Origin: Xanthobacteraceae bacterium
Lineage (GTDB): Bacteria > Pseudomonadota > Alphaproteobacteria > Rhizobiales > Xanthobacteraceae
Length of the DNA: 14,258 bases
NCBI GenBank assembly: GCA_030037185.1
Contig: JASHRR010000386.1
Span: forward strand, 1-14,258
Direction: 5' to 3'
Within the stretch, counting starts at the first letter, position 1. Each line of letters begins with the position of its first letter. Below the pieces are notes generated by a model. The model was not told where the DNA came from, searched no databases, and saw nothing but the letters and a program-made list of their open reading frames with translations. Of the stretch, positions 7,048 to 13,330 are shown piece after piece. The translations under genes were made by a program, and so were the position numbers.

Positions 7048-7109
7048 AGGGCGACCGCAAGGCTCGCCCTACACTGGCGGACCTCCGTAGGGCGACCTTT
7101 GGGTCGCCC
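7048..7109 (+). terminator. Two related GGGCGACC hairpins after the 196-residue protein gene
   Basis: AGGGCGACC-GCAA-GGCTCGCCCT (7048-7070) forms a stem with one bulged base. Then GGGCGACC-TTTG-GGTCGCCC (7090-7109) forms a perfect 8-bp stem. Both left arms share GGGCGACC, so the pair also reads as a duplicated palindromic unit. They begin 20 bases after the stop codon and probably end or protect the transcript. There is no T-run, so termination would be inefficient or need a factor. An intergenic palindromic repeat family is an alternative. Confidence 0.5.
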
Positions 7110-7705
7110 CGATGATCGGTTTCATCAATGGATCACCGGGCCAGCCGGATTCTCTCGCACGCGCGAAAGCGAGGAATAACAGTCGTCCGCAGCGGTTACC
7201 GCGGTTGCTCGCTCGCGTGTTATCCAAGCGCGTGAAAAATCAGGCGGCCGTCCTTCGCGACTGCGCTTCGCACCTCCTCAGGCGAGGGCTCTTCATTTTT
7301 TACGTGCTCTTTCGCGGGCGATGACTCAACAATATTCGGTCGGAGCGAAATCCACGTAAGGCGGCTTCGCTTCCAGCATGTCTGCTGGCGAGCAGGGATG
7401 ACACGCTGCGGAGTTTTCCATCCGGTGAGATACTTTCGGTATCGAACGCTTTGCCGGCGTCGCGTTCGTCGATGCGCGGCCGCGCGCCGGATCAGTAGGC
7501 TCTCTGTTTGACGACGGCACGTCGGAACACGATGCCGCCTACGGCGCAAGAGGTAGCGTGGGTCCACCTCACGCTTGATCACCCGATGCGCATTGGCTGC
7601 CGCAGTCGCAAACTCGTTATCGGATCGTGCGGACCACGGTCCCGTCAACTGGTCACGGCACGGATGCCGCGACCTCGTCACCAACCACCGAAACAGGAGC
7701 AAACC
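7110..7705. other. 600-base spacer, no gene seen
   Basis: Neither strand shows a frame with a ribosome binding site and natural composition. Minus-strand frames (7326-7520, 7220-7738) are Arg/Pro/Ser-rich and look like chance. The stretch must hold the promoter of the 56-residue peptide gene if that is expressed apart from the gene before it, but no clear -35/-10 pair stands out in this GC-rich sequence. Confidence 0.4.
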
Positions 7706-7876
7706 ATGCCTAACATTCACGTTAACGCCCCCATCCAAGTGAGCGCCCTCAACCAGACGAATGGAGCAGCCGTAGCGGAGAGCTTCTTCGGGGGCACCTC
7801 AGTCGCGGAGCAGGCGAATGAGGCGATCGTTCAACAGGCGCAGCAGTCGTCCTTCTTGCACCAGTTCGTCCTCTGA
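7706..7876 (+). CDS. 56-residue cysteine-free peptide without Lys or Arg; candidate secreted peptide
   Basis: The start is set by a clear ribosome binding site: CAGGAG lies 8 bases before ATG 7706. A longer in-frame start at 7508 would add an unnatural Arg-rich extension. The product (MPNIHVNAPIQVSALNQ...) is rich in Gln, Asn, Ala and Val. It has no Lys, Arg or Cys, three Glu residues (25, 35, 39), a Gly-Gly at 29-30 after SFF, and a hydrophobic end (SSFLHQFVL). There is no signal peptide or membrane segment. A strong hairpin follows 13 bases after the stop, so the gene looks like a discrete expression unit. Its place just before the exporter genes and its substrate-like composition suggest cargo or a cofactor of export. 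The Gly-Gly recalls bacteriocin leaders, but the exporter here has no C39 peptidase to cut there. No family recognised. Confidence 0.72.
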   Translation: MPNIHVNAPIQVSALNQTNGAAVAESFFGGTSVAEQANEAIVQQAQQSSFLHQFVL

Positions 7877-7889
7877 ACGAAGGTCGGCG

Positions 7890-7917
7890 CCGACAGCGGC
7901 CCCCGCGCCGCTGTCGG
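7890..7917 (+). terminator. Perfect 11-bp stem hairpin after the 56-residue peptide gene
   Basis: CCGACAGCGGC (7890-7900) pairs perfectly with GCCGCTGTCGG (7907-7917) around a 6-nt loop, 13 bases after the stop codon. Only two T follow, so it may attenuate rather than stop transcription, which would let the peptide be made in excess over the exporter downstream. Confidence 0.6.
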
Positions 7918-7963
7918 TTCAACCAGCCGCCACCTTCGGCGACAGGCCGCCAAAGGGTGTGAC

Positions 7964-8233
7964 ATGGGTATTAGGATCCGAATTTTACGTCTTGATGGCC
8001 GGAACGAGGATGGGTGGGTCGCGCCGCATATTGGCGGAGCGCTCGACGTCACGAACCCGAGCGACCTCGACAATCGTCAGGCTCGGCTCCACCGCATCGC
8101 CGTCAGGGCCGGCGCGAAACACGCGGGAACCGTCTCATCCACATTATCACGATCGAACTGCATTGCCGGTGCCGGCGATATGCGGCCTTCCGCGGACCAC
8201 GAGTGCGCTGAAGCCGTTACGCAAGGCGGATAG
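7964..8233 (+). CDS. Possible 89-residue hypothetical protein
   Basis: The frame starts at ATG 7964 with AAGGG about 7 bases upstream and ends 82 bases before the exporter gene. The first 55 or so residues look natural (MGIRIRILRLDGRNEDGW, later HIGGALDVTNPSDLDNRQ); the last third is less so. GC at third codon positions is about 65 percent by my count, lower than I would expect of the neighbouring exporter genes. No motif or membrane segment is visible. The exporter's frame is also open over this interval, which weakens the case. It may be a third small member of the locus or a remnant. Confidence 0.4.
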   Translation: MGIRIRILRLDGRNEDGWVAPHIGGALDVTNPSDLDNRQARLHRIAVRAGAKHAGTVSSTLSRSNCIAGAGDMRPSADHECAEAVTQGG

Positions 8234-8315
8234 CGGCTCGGCGTCAGGATCCGGCCAGCGGACTGAACCCGTCGCCGGCTCGGTCCCGGAGCATCCCTTC
8301 GCCGGAGTTCGACCA

Positions 8316-10115
8316 ATGCCTCAGAAATCGTCCAATGACGAGCGTCCCCGCGGCCAGCGAACCGTACTGAACGCGGCACTCTGGAATTGCCGTTCGGCCT
8401 TCGGCACCTGCGCCGTGTTCAGCCTGATGATCAATGTGCTGATGCTCGCATTACCGATCTACATGCTCCAGGTCTACGATCGCGTGCTGACTAGCGGTCA
8501 CGTGGAAACCCTCATCATGATCACCCTGATCGTCGCCATCGCGATTGCCGTCATGTGCGCGCTCGACGCGTTGCGCACGGCGATCACGATCCGGATCGGC
8601 TGCTGGCTTAATGAGCGTCTGGGGCCTGTCTACCTCGAGTGCGGGGTGCGTGGACGGCTTCAGGGGGACCCGGTGGGCGTTCAACCATTGCGCGACATCA
8701 CCCAGATCCAGAACTTCATCGCCACGCAGGGGCTGACGGCCTTCTTTGACTCTCCGTGGGTGCCGCTGTTCATCGGCCTGATCTGGGTGCTCCACCCTGT
8801 GCTCGGCGTCATCGCGTTGTCCGCCGCCGTCATGCTGCTGGCATTGAGCATCGCCTACGAATTCGCCACGCGGAAAGCCACCAAGGCCGCGAACAACGCG
8901 CAGATGGATGGCTTGCGCCTGGCTGACGCCGCGATACGGAATGCGGAAGTGATCCGGGCGATGGGCATGCTGCCGGCCATCACCAAGCGCTGGGCAACGC
9001 TCAACGAGACGGCCAATAACGGGCTGCGGTGGACAGGAGACGCCGGCGGGGTCGTGATGGCGGCCACCAAGTTCGCGCGATACTTCGTGCAGATGGGAAT
9101 CCTCGGCGCCGGCGCCTGGCTGGTGATCCGGTCGGAGCTCTCGGCCGGAAGCATGATCGCGGCGTCGATCCTGCTCGGCCGGGCGCTGGCGCCCGTAGAA
9201 GTGGCGATCTCGGCGTGGCGGAACTTCATGGGGGCCCGGTTCGCCTACGACCGGCTGAAAAAGACGATCGAAGACTATCCCGAAGAGCCCTCGCGGACGC
9301 TCCTGCCGGATCCGACCGGGTGCCTTGCGGTCGAGCAAGTGAGCTATGTCGCGGCAAAGACCAGCCAACTTATCCTCAACCAGGTTTCCTTCGCCATTAA
9401 GCCTGGTGAAGCCGTGGCCATCATCGGTCCTTCCGGGGCAGGCAAGAGCACCCTTTGCCGGCTGATCGTCGGCCTCGACACGCCCAATGTCGGTGAGATC
9501 AGAATAGACGGCTCGAAGATCCACCACTGGGAGCCGGCCCAGATCGGCCGCGATATCGGCTTCCTGCCTCAGGATGTTGAAGTATTCGCCGGCACGGTGC
9601 GGGAAAACATTGCGCGAATGCAGGATGCCGGCGATGATGAGGTGCTGCAGGCGGCAATGCTTGCGCACGCTCACCAAATGATCCAACACCTACCACAAGG
9701 CTATGACACCTGGATCGGGGATGGAGGCATCCGGCTGTCGGGGGGACAGCGCCAGCGGATCGGCCTCGCGCGGGCGGTCTTCGGTGGACCGCGCCTCGTC
9801 GTGCTCGACGAGCCGAACTCGAACCTCGATCAGGCGGGAGAGGCAGCGCTCGCCGATGCGCTTCGCGATCTCAAGGCCAGCGGCACCGCCCTCGTCATCG
9901 TCGGCCATCGTCCCTCGACGCTGACGCAGGCCGACAAGGTACTCCTACTAAAGGATGGCTCTGCAGCCATGTTTGGCGCGCGCGACCAGGTGCTCCAAGC
10001 GCTGAGCGAGCCGTCCGCGCCAAGAGGCCACAGCGGCGAGATCGTCCGGACCCGCACGGTCGGTGCTCCTGTGAACGGCGCCGTTGCTCCTCTCACACTG
10101 GCCGAGTCGAGATAG
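8316..10115 (+). CDS. prtD: Type I secretion ABC transporter (permease/ATPase), PrtD family
   Basis: This 599-residue inner-membrane exporter would form a homodimer that drives substrate through the fusion protein and TolC. The start is ATG 8316, with GGAG 8 bases upstream; the open frame reaches back to 7818, but that stretch looks unnatural. The membrane domain spans about 28-310, with hydrophobic helices at 31-53, 64-85, 148-180 and 257-290. The nucleotide-binding domain follows with Walker A GPSGAGKST (371-379), Q-loop Gln419, signature LSGGQ (474-478), Walker B VVLDEP (495-500) and H-loop His531. All catalytic motifs are intact. There is no N-terminal C39 peptidase or HlyB-like domain, as expected for the PrtD/HasD branch, so cargo should be exported without leader cleavage. 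The membrane fusion protein gene begins 12 bases after the stop, forming an operon. The precise substrate is unknown. Confidence 0.95.
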   Translation: MPQKSSNDERPRGQRTVLNAALWNCRSAFGTCAVFSLMINVLMLALPIYMLQVYDRVLTSGHVETLIMITLIVAIAIAVMCALDALRTAITIRIGCWLNERLGPVYLECGVRGRLQGDPVGVQPLRDITQIQNFIATQGLTAFFDSPWVPLFIGLIWVLHPVLGVIALSAAVMLLALSIAYEFATRKATKAANNAQMDGLRLADAAIRNAEVIRAMGMLPAITKRWATLNETANNGLRWTGDAGGVVMAATKFARYFVQMGILGAGAWLVIRSELSAGSMIAASILLGRALAPVEVAISAWRNFMGARFAYDRLKKTIEDYPEEPSRTLLPDPTGCLAVEQVSYVAAKTSQLILNQVSFAIKPGEAVAIIGPSGAGKSTLCRLIVGLDTPNVGEIRIDGSKIHHWEPAQIGRDIGFLPQDVEVFAGTVRENIARMQDAGDDEVLQAAMLAHAHQMIQHLPQGYDTWIGDGGIRLSGGQRQRIGLARAVFGGPRLVVLDEPNSNLDQAGEAALADALRDLKASGTALVIVGHRPSTLTQADKVLLLKDGSAAMFGARDQVLQALSEPSAPRGHSGEIVRTRTVGAPVNGAVAPLTLAESR

Positions 10116-10127
10116 GCGGCGTTCGGC

Positions 10128-11501
10128 ATGTCTACCAATCGGGAAATCATATTGCCGCCCCTCAACCGCCGCCGGGCCGTCCCGGACGGGCTTCCAAACT
10201 GGGCCGATCCGCGTCGGCTGAATGCCAGTGTAAGGGTGCCTGCCCGCGCCGGCGGACGGCTCATCGCGACGTTCTTTCTCGTATTCGGAGGCTGGGGTTT
10301 TCTGGTGCCGCTCGCCGGCGGCGCTGTAGCGCCAGGTGTCATTACTCCGGACGGCTACAAGAAAACCGTTCAACACCTGGAGGGTGGGATCATTGCCGAT
10401 CTGCGGGTGCGTGAAGGCGATGAAGTGACCGCCGGACAACCGCTCCTAGTGCTGGAAAGCGTTCAGGAGAGCGCGACCTACGACGCGCTGCAACAGCAGC
10501 GCTGGACGCTGCTCGCCAAACAAGCGCGGCTCGATGCGGAACGCGCGGGGAGCGAAGGGATCGAGTGGCCGGGAGAGCTGCAGTCGGCCGACTCCCTGGT
10601 TGGCACCGTGTTGGAGGCTCAGCAGCAGATCTTCGAAACGCGTCGAGAAACGCGCACAACCAAGAAGAACGTACTGCTCCAGAAGATCGAGCAGCTCTCC
10701 GAGCAGATCAAGGGCATCGACGCGGAGGTGCAAAGCGCATCAAGTCAACTGCTCTTGATCGAGGAGGAGTTGCAGGCCAAGGACATGCTGGTGGCAAAGG
10801 GGCTGATGGCAAAGCCGGAAGTCCTGCGCTTGAAGCGCCTGGACGCCGAGATGATCGGCAAGCGCGGCGAATACATTGCCGAGATCGCGCGCGCGCGGCA
10901 GCAGATCGGCGAAACCCGGATGCAGCTGCTTGCCAACGACGCCGAGCACGCCGACCAGATCGCCAACGAGGCCGACAAGGTTCACGGCGAGCTCATGGGC
11001 GTCCTGGAAAAAATGCGCGCCAGCGCCGACGTGCTCAAACGGATGGTCGTGACGGCCCCGGTCGGCGGCAAGGTGGTGAACCTCAAGTTCAAGACGATCG
11101 GCGGCGTGGTTCAGCGCGGCGAGTCGATTCTTGAGATCGTGCCCTCGGACGATACGCTGGTCATCGACGCCCACGTGACCCCGCTCGACGTCAAGGCCGT
11201 GCACAAGGGACTGCAGGCCCAAGTTCACCTTTCGGCGTATACGAGCCGCGACGTGCCGAGGATTCCAGGCATCGTGCAATCGGTGTCGGCGGACCGGATC
11301 GTCGATGCGAATACGCACCAACCCTATTACCTGGCTCGGGTGACGGTGAACCGGGACGAGCTTCGTCGCCTGGCACCACAGGTTGAAATGATCCCCGGCA
11401 TGCCGGCCGAAGTCTTGATTGTTACCGAACATCGTACAATGATCGGCTACCTGTCAAAGCCGTTCCGAGACGCGTTCAGGCGCAGCTTCCACGAAAGCTA
11501 A
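10128..11501 (+). CDS. prtE: Type I secretion membrane fusion protein, HlyD/PrtE family
   Basis: This 457-residue periplasmic adaptor would link the ABC exporter to TolC. It has a cytoplasmic N-terminus (1-42, Pro/Arg-rich), one membrane anchor (about 43-66) and the hallmark motif KKTVQHLEGGII (78-89), which leads into the first half of the lipoyl domain. A long coiled-coil hairpin (about 112-310) reaches toward TolC. The second lipoyl half (TAPVGGKVVNLKF, about 312-324) and a C-terminal beta-barrel domain ending near 445 complete it. Length and order match PrtE/HlyD proteins. It starts 12 bases after the exporter's stop with a GGCGG-like ribosome binding site. No clear T-rich terminator follows, although inverted CCGCCGC (11510-11516) and GCGGCGG (11558-11564) lie downstream. 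Confidence 0.95.
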   Translation: MSTNREIILPPLNRRRAVPDGLPNWADPRRLNASVRVPARAGGRLIATFFLVFGGWGFLVPLAGGAVAPGVITPDGYKKTVQHLEGGIIADLRVREGDEVTAGQPLLVLESVQESATYDALQQQRWTLLAKQARLDAERAGSEGIEWPGELQSADSLVGTVLEAQQQIFETRRETRTTKKNVLLQKIEQLSEQIKGIDAEVQSASSQLLLIEEELQAKDMLVAKGLMAKPEVLRLKRLDAEMIGKRGEYIAEIARARQQIGETRMQLLANDAEHADQIANEADKVHGELMGVLEKMRASADVLKRMVVTAPVGGKVVNLKFKTIGGVVQRGESILEIVPSDDTLVIDAHVTPLDVKAVHKGLQAQVHLSAYTSRDVPRIPGIVQSVSADRIVDANTHQPYYLARVTVNRDELRRLAPQVEMIPGMPAEVLIVTEHRTMIGYLSKPFRDAFRRSFHES

Positions 11502-11623
11502 TCTAGTTTCCGCCGCGAAATGCGTCGATTTAATTTTGCGCCATGGTTAGCGAAATTGCGGCGGGGACCGCCTCGCGTGCCCGCCAACAGCTGACGGGCT
11601 CGACGAACGAACATAACGTCTAG

Positions 11624-11642
11624 GGTTAACGCCTAATTAACC
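11624..11642. repeat. Inverted repeat GGTTAA-N7-TTAACC
   Basis: A perfect 6-bp inverted repeat with a 7-nt spacer, followed at once by a small imperfect dyad TTGA-GAT-TCAA. It sits about 45 bases before the broken transposase, so it may mark the left end of that insertion sequence or an operator. Confidence 0.35.
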
Positions 11643-11687
11643 AAGTTGAGATTCAACGGATTGGCCTGACGAATCGGGGGCCAACTT

Positions 11688-11847
11688 ATGAGAGCGAACC
11701 TGTTCTGGTTGAATGATGAACTGTGGACGAAGATCGATCAATCGTCCCGGCCCGAAGCCGAAGAATAACCGACGGATTTTGAGCGGGATCCTACATGTGC
11801 TGAAGACCGGATGTCGGTGGCAGGACTGCGAAATATCCGATGCCTGA
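11688..11847 (+). pseudogene. IS5-like transposase N-terminal remnant, frameshifted
   Basis: ATG 11688 opens a frame reading MRANLFWLNDELWTKID, which matches the FWLxDEqwxrI opening of IS5-family transposases. It stops at 11768. Entering the next frame around 11770 gives RRILSGILHVLKTGCRWQDC, the second conserved element of the same family (R-x-I-L-x-G-I-L-x-V-L-K-T-G-x-x-W-x-D). That frame stops at 11847 and no further transposase sequence follows. It is therefore a dead fragment of about 50 residues, and several residues between the two blocks are missing. Confidence 0.65.
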
Positions 11848-11946
11848 GGCAAAAACGCCCGACTTCTGATCGCCTCCCGGCGCCCCCTGCAAGCGATAGA
11901 CCATTGGCCAAGAAACCGCGCCGATTGGTAGTGCGCTCACGCTTGG

Positions 11947-11963
11947 TGACATGTGACCCTCCG
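11947..11963. repeat. 17-bp direct repeat, copy 1 (TGACATGTGACCCTCCG)
   Basis: Identical to 12013-12029, 66 bases start to start. Each copy contains the palindrome ACATGT. Closely spaced multiple terminal repeats are typical of some insertion-sequence ends, for example the IS21 family, so this may be one end of a lost element. That assignment is inference. Confidence 0.5.
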
Positions 11964-12012
11964 TACAAATGCCATGTGGCCATACCTGAGCCCATTCGTA
12001 CTCGCCCGCGTA

Positions 12013-12029
12013 TGACATGTGACCCTCCG
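12013..12029. repeat. 17-bp direct repeat, copy 2 (TGACATGTGACCCTCCG)
   Basis: Second identical copy of the repeat at 11947-11963. Confidence 0.5.
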
Positions 12030-12112
12030 GCGCATCAACGCGCCACGCTTGATAGGGGCCGGATTGAGCGCTGTCGCGTAGAGATGGTCAAAACGAAGAA
12101 AAGGCCACGAGG

Positions 12113-12235
12113 TTGGAGGAAGCAAGACTGAAGCGATCTGTCGGGCTCGCGGCACATGCGGCCTGGTTGCTCCTTCTCTGTCCCGCCGCCGCGCAGACGC
12201 CGGCCGCGCCCGGCGATTCCGCGCCGCGCCGGTGA
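12113..12235 (+). pseudogene. Signal-peptide coding remnant with lost start codon
   Basis: The frame from CTG 12128 reads as a textbook signal peptide: KR, a hydrophobic core (LAAHAAWLLLLC), then PAAA|QTPAAP as a cleavage site, ending at TGA 12233. GGAGGA (12115-12120) lies exactly where a ribosome binding site should be for a start at 12128, so CTG probably replaces an original ATG. An in-frame TTG at 12113 has no ribosome binding site of its own. The protein stops after about 13 residues beyond the cleavage site, so only the 5' end of some exported-protein gene is left. Which gene is unknown. Confidence 0.42.
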
Positions 12236-12449
12236 TGAGTCAGGCCCACGGATGGCTCGTTTTGTCCAGTTCAGGAGGTTAAGGATTATGAAGGGGGTTG
12301 AACGATTTGGCCCGGCAATCAGCGTAAGATGGCTGGTGCCACGATCGCCTCTTAGCCCGTCCGGTGAGGCCGGTACGTGCGCCTTTCGTTGCCCAGCAGC
12401 GAGATGATGCCGCCAGTCTGACAGCGCTGGCCCGGATGGAGATCAAGGA

Positions 12450-12665
12450 ATGCACGAGATCAACATGACTTATTCCAACTGTCCGACCAGCATCGTCAAT
12501 GCGCCAGTGGAGATCGTCTGGAGCCTTCTCATGCGTCCGGAGAAATGGGGCGATTTCTTTGATGTGCGTTATATCGGTTGGCGCCGCCGTGGTCGCACAA
12601 ATAGCCTTCGCGGAATCCGCTCCACGACTGTTGCATTTGGCGCTCATTGCGCGGTTTAGGAGCGC
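12450..12665 (+). pseudogene. SRPBCC-family protein remnant, frameshifted and truncated
   Basis: The start at ATG 12450 (or 12465), with GGAG about 8 bases before the first, gives a natural N-terminus whose core is SIVNAPVEIVWSLLMRPEKW followed by GDFFDVRYIG. This matches the opening strand and helix of SRPBCC (START/Bet v1-like) ligand-binding proteins. Near 12575-12590 the frame breaks; the next frame continues the family pattern (AQIAFAESAPRLLHLALIARF). After about 12660 no family sequence remains in any frame. The family is normally about 140-160 residues, so roughly half has been lost. Non-functional. Confidence 0.6.
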
Positions 12666-12698
12666 GAACCGCCTTATGCGCGCAAGCCACCGCACATG

Positions 12699-12720
12699 GT
12701 TTGCGTGCCGCGACGCAAAC
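12699..12720. repeat. Inverted repeat GTTTGCGT-N6-ACGCAAAC
   Basis: A perfect 8-bp inverted repeat with a 6-nt spacer, within decayed sequence. It has no T-run, so it is not an obvious terminator. It may be an operator or an element of a lost mobile sequence. Confidence 0.4.
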
Positions 12721-13211
12721 AGCTGCCTCGAAGAGCGCGGGGCGGCGCGCGCCGGAATTACGCCAGATGGGGCGTCAGCGGGTGAGCTTCCCACCGAACG
12801 TGAAGGCCGCGGCGGATGCATTCTTGTTTGAGCGGCGTTGTCGAACGCGAGCCTTCGATCAAGGAGCGAACACGATCCCGGCGCACGCGCGGCAACGGAA
12901 GCGCCACGGCGTGCTCGCCCAAACGCACGCGGCCGAGCTTGGCCGCTGTCAGCCTGACCGTCGTCGGACGCAAATGATGGCGGCGATATTTTGTCCGCTC
13001 CGCGGATTCGAGCCCGACCAAGCCAGCGTCTCGCTTGTTTCGGTGGCGCCGGGCTGATCGTGGGCAAGCAACTCAATCCTGCGGGTCACCATGAGGCCCG
13101 TCGAGCAAGTGGCTATGGACGCCCCTTTTGAAATCCCTGAAAAGTCCAAAAAATCCCCGGTTTCGGATCTTGCCGGCCGCCGCGCCGCGCCAATGATCGC
13201 GGCATTGAGCG

Positions 13212-13255
13212 TAGCGAAACCCACCGGCCGCGCCTGTGCCTGATGGGTTTCGCTA
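13212..13255. repeat. 12-bp perfect inverted repeat (TAGCGAAACCCA / TGGGTTTCGCTA)
   Basis: The arms at 13212-13223 and 13244-13255 are perfectly complementary around a 20-nt GC-rich spacer. The GCGAAACCCA/TGGGTTTCGC core is, as I recall, common in intergenic palindromic repeats of Bradyrhizobium genomes, which supports the organism call. It lies 75 bases before the hydroxylase gene and could form a strong hairpin in its leader. Confidence 0.6.
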
Positions 13256-13330
13256 TCGCCGGCCGACCCCTGGCCGTCGCAAAGATAGAGGCCCGACCGG
13301 GGTGCGGGCCACACGGCGCGGAGGACACCA

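Larger units (their letters stand above)
11848..12112. other. Decayed insertion-sequence flank
   Basis: No gene seen. The frame at 11811-12131 looks random. It holds two copies of a 17-bp direct repeat, listed separately. Confidence 0.4.
12666..13319. other. Gene debris without a supported gene
   Basis: Several overlapping frames are open on both strands (12647-13057 plus, 12758-13021 minus, 12279-13076 minus), but their Arg/Ala/Pro-rich products look like GC-rich chance. A 50-codon plus-strand frame at 13091-13243 (MRPVEQVAMDAPFEIPEKSK...) looks somewhat more natural but lacks a ribosome binding site and ends inside the palindrome described next. Confidence 0.45.

Noticed and set aside
7818..8315. 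N-terminal extension of the ABC exporter frame
   Set aside because: The extension is Arg/Ser/Pro-rich and unlike PrtD-type proteins. ATG 8316 has a good ribosome binding site and gives the normal family length.
8451..9689. 412-codon minus-strand open frame
   Set aside because: It lies wholly opposite the ABC exporter gene and its product is His/Arg/Asp-rich with no family pattern. It is an antisense shadow of a GC-rich gene.
12647..13057. 136-codon plus-strand frame
   Set aside because: Arg/Ala/Gln-rich, overlaps open frames on the other strand, and begins within the tail of a pseudogene. Looks like GC-rich chance.
12279..13076. 265-codon minus-strand open frame
   Set aside because: Arg/Ala/Ser-rich product with no motif. 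It runs antisense to the SRPBCC remnant and has no ribosome binding site.
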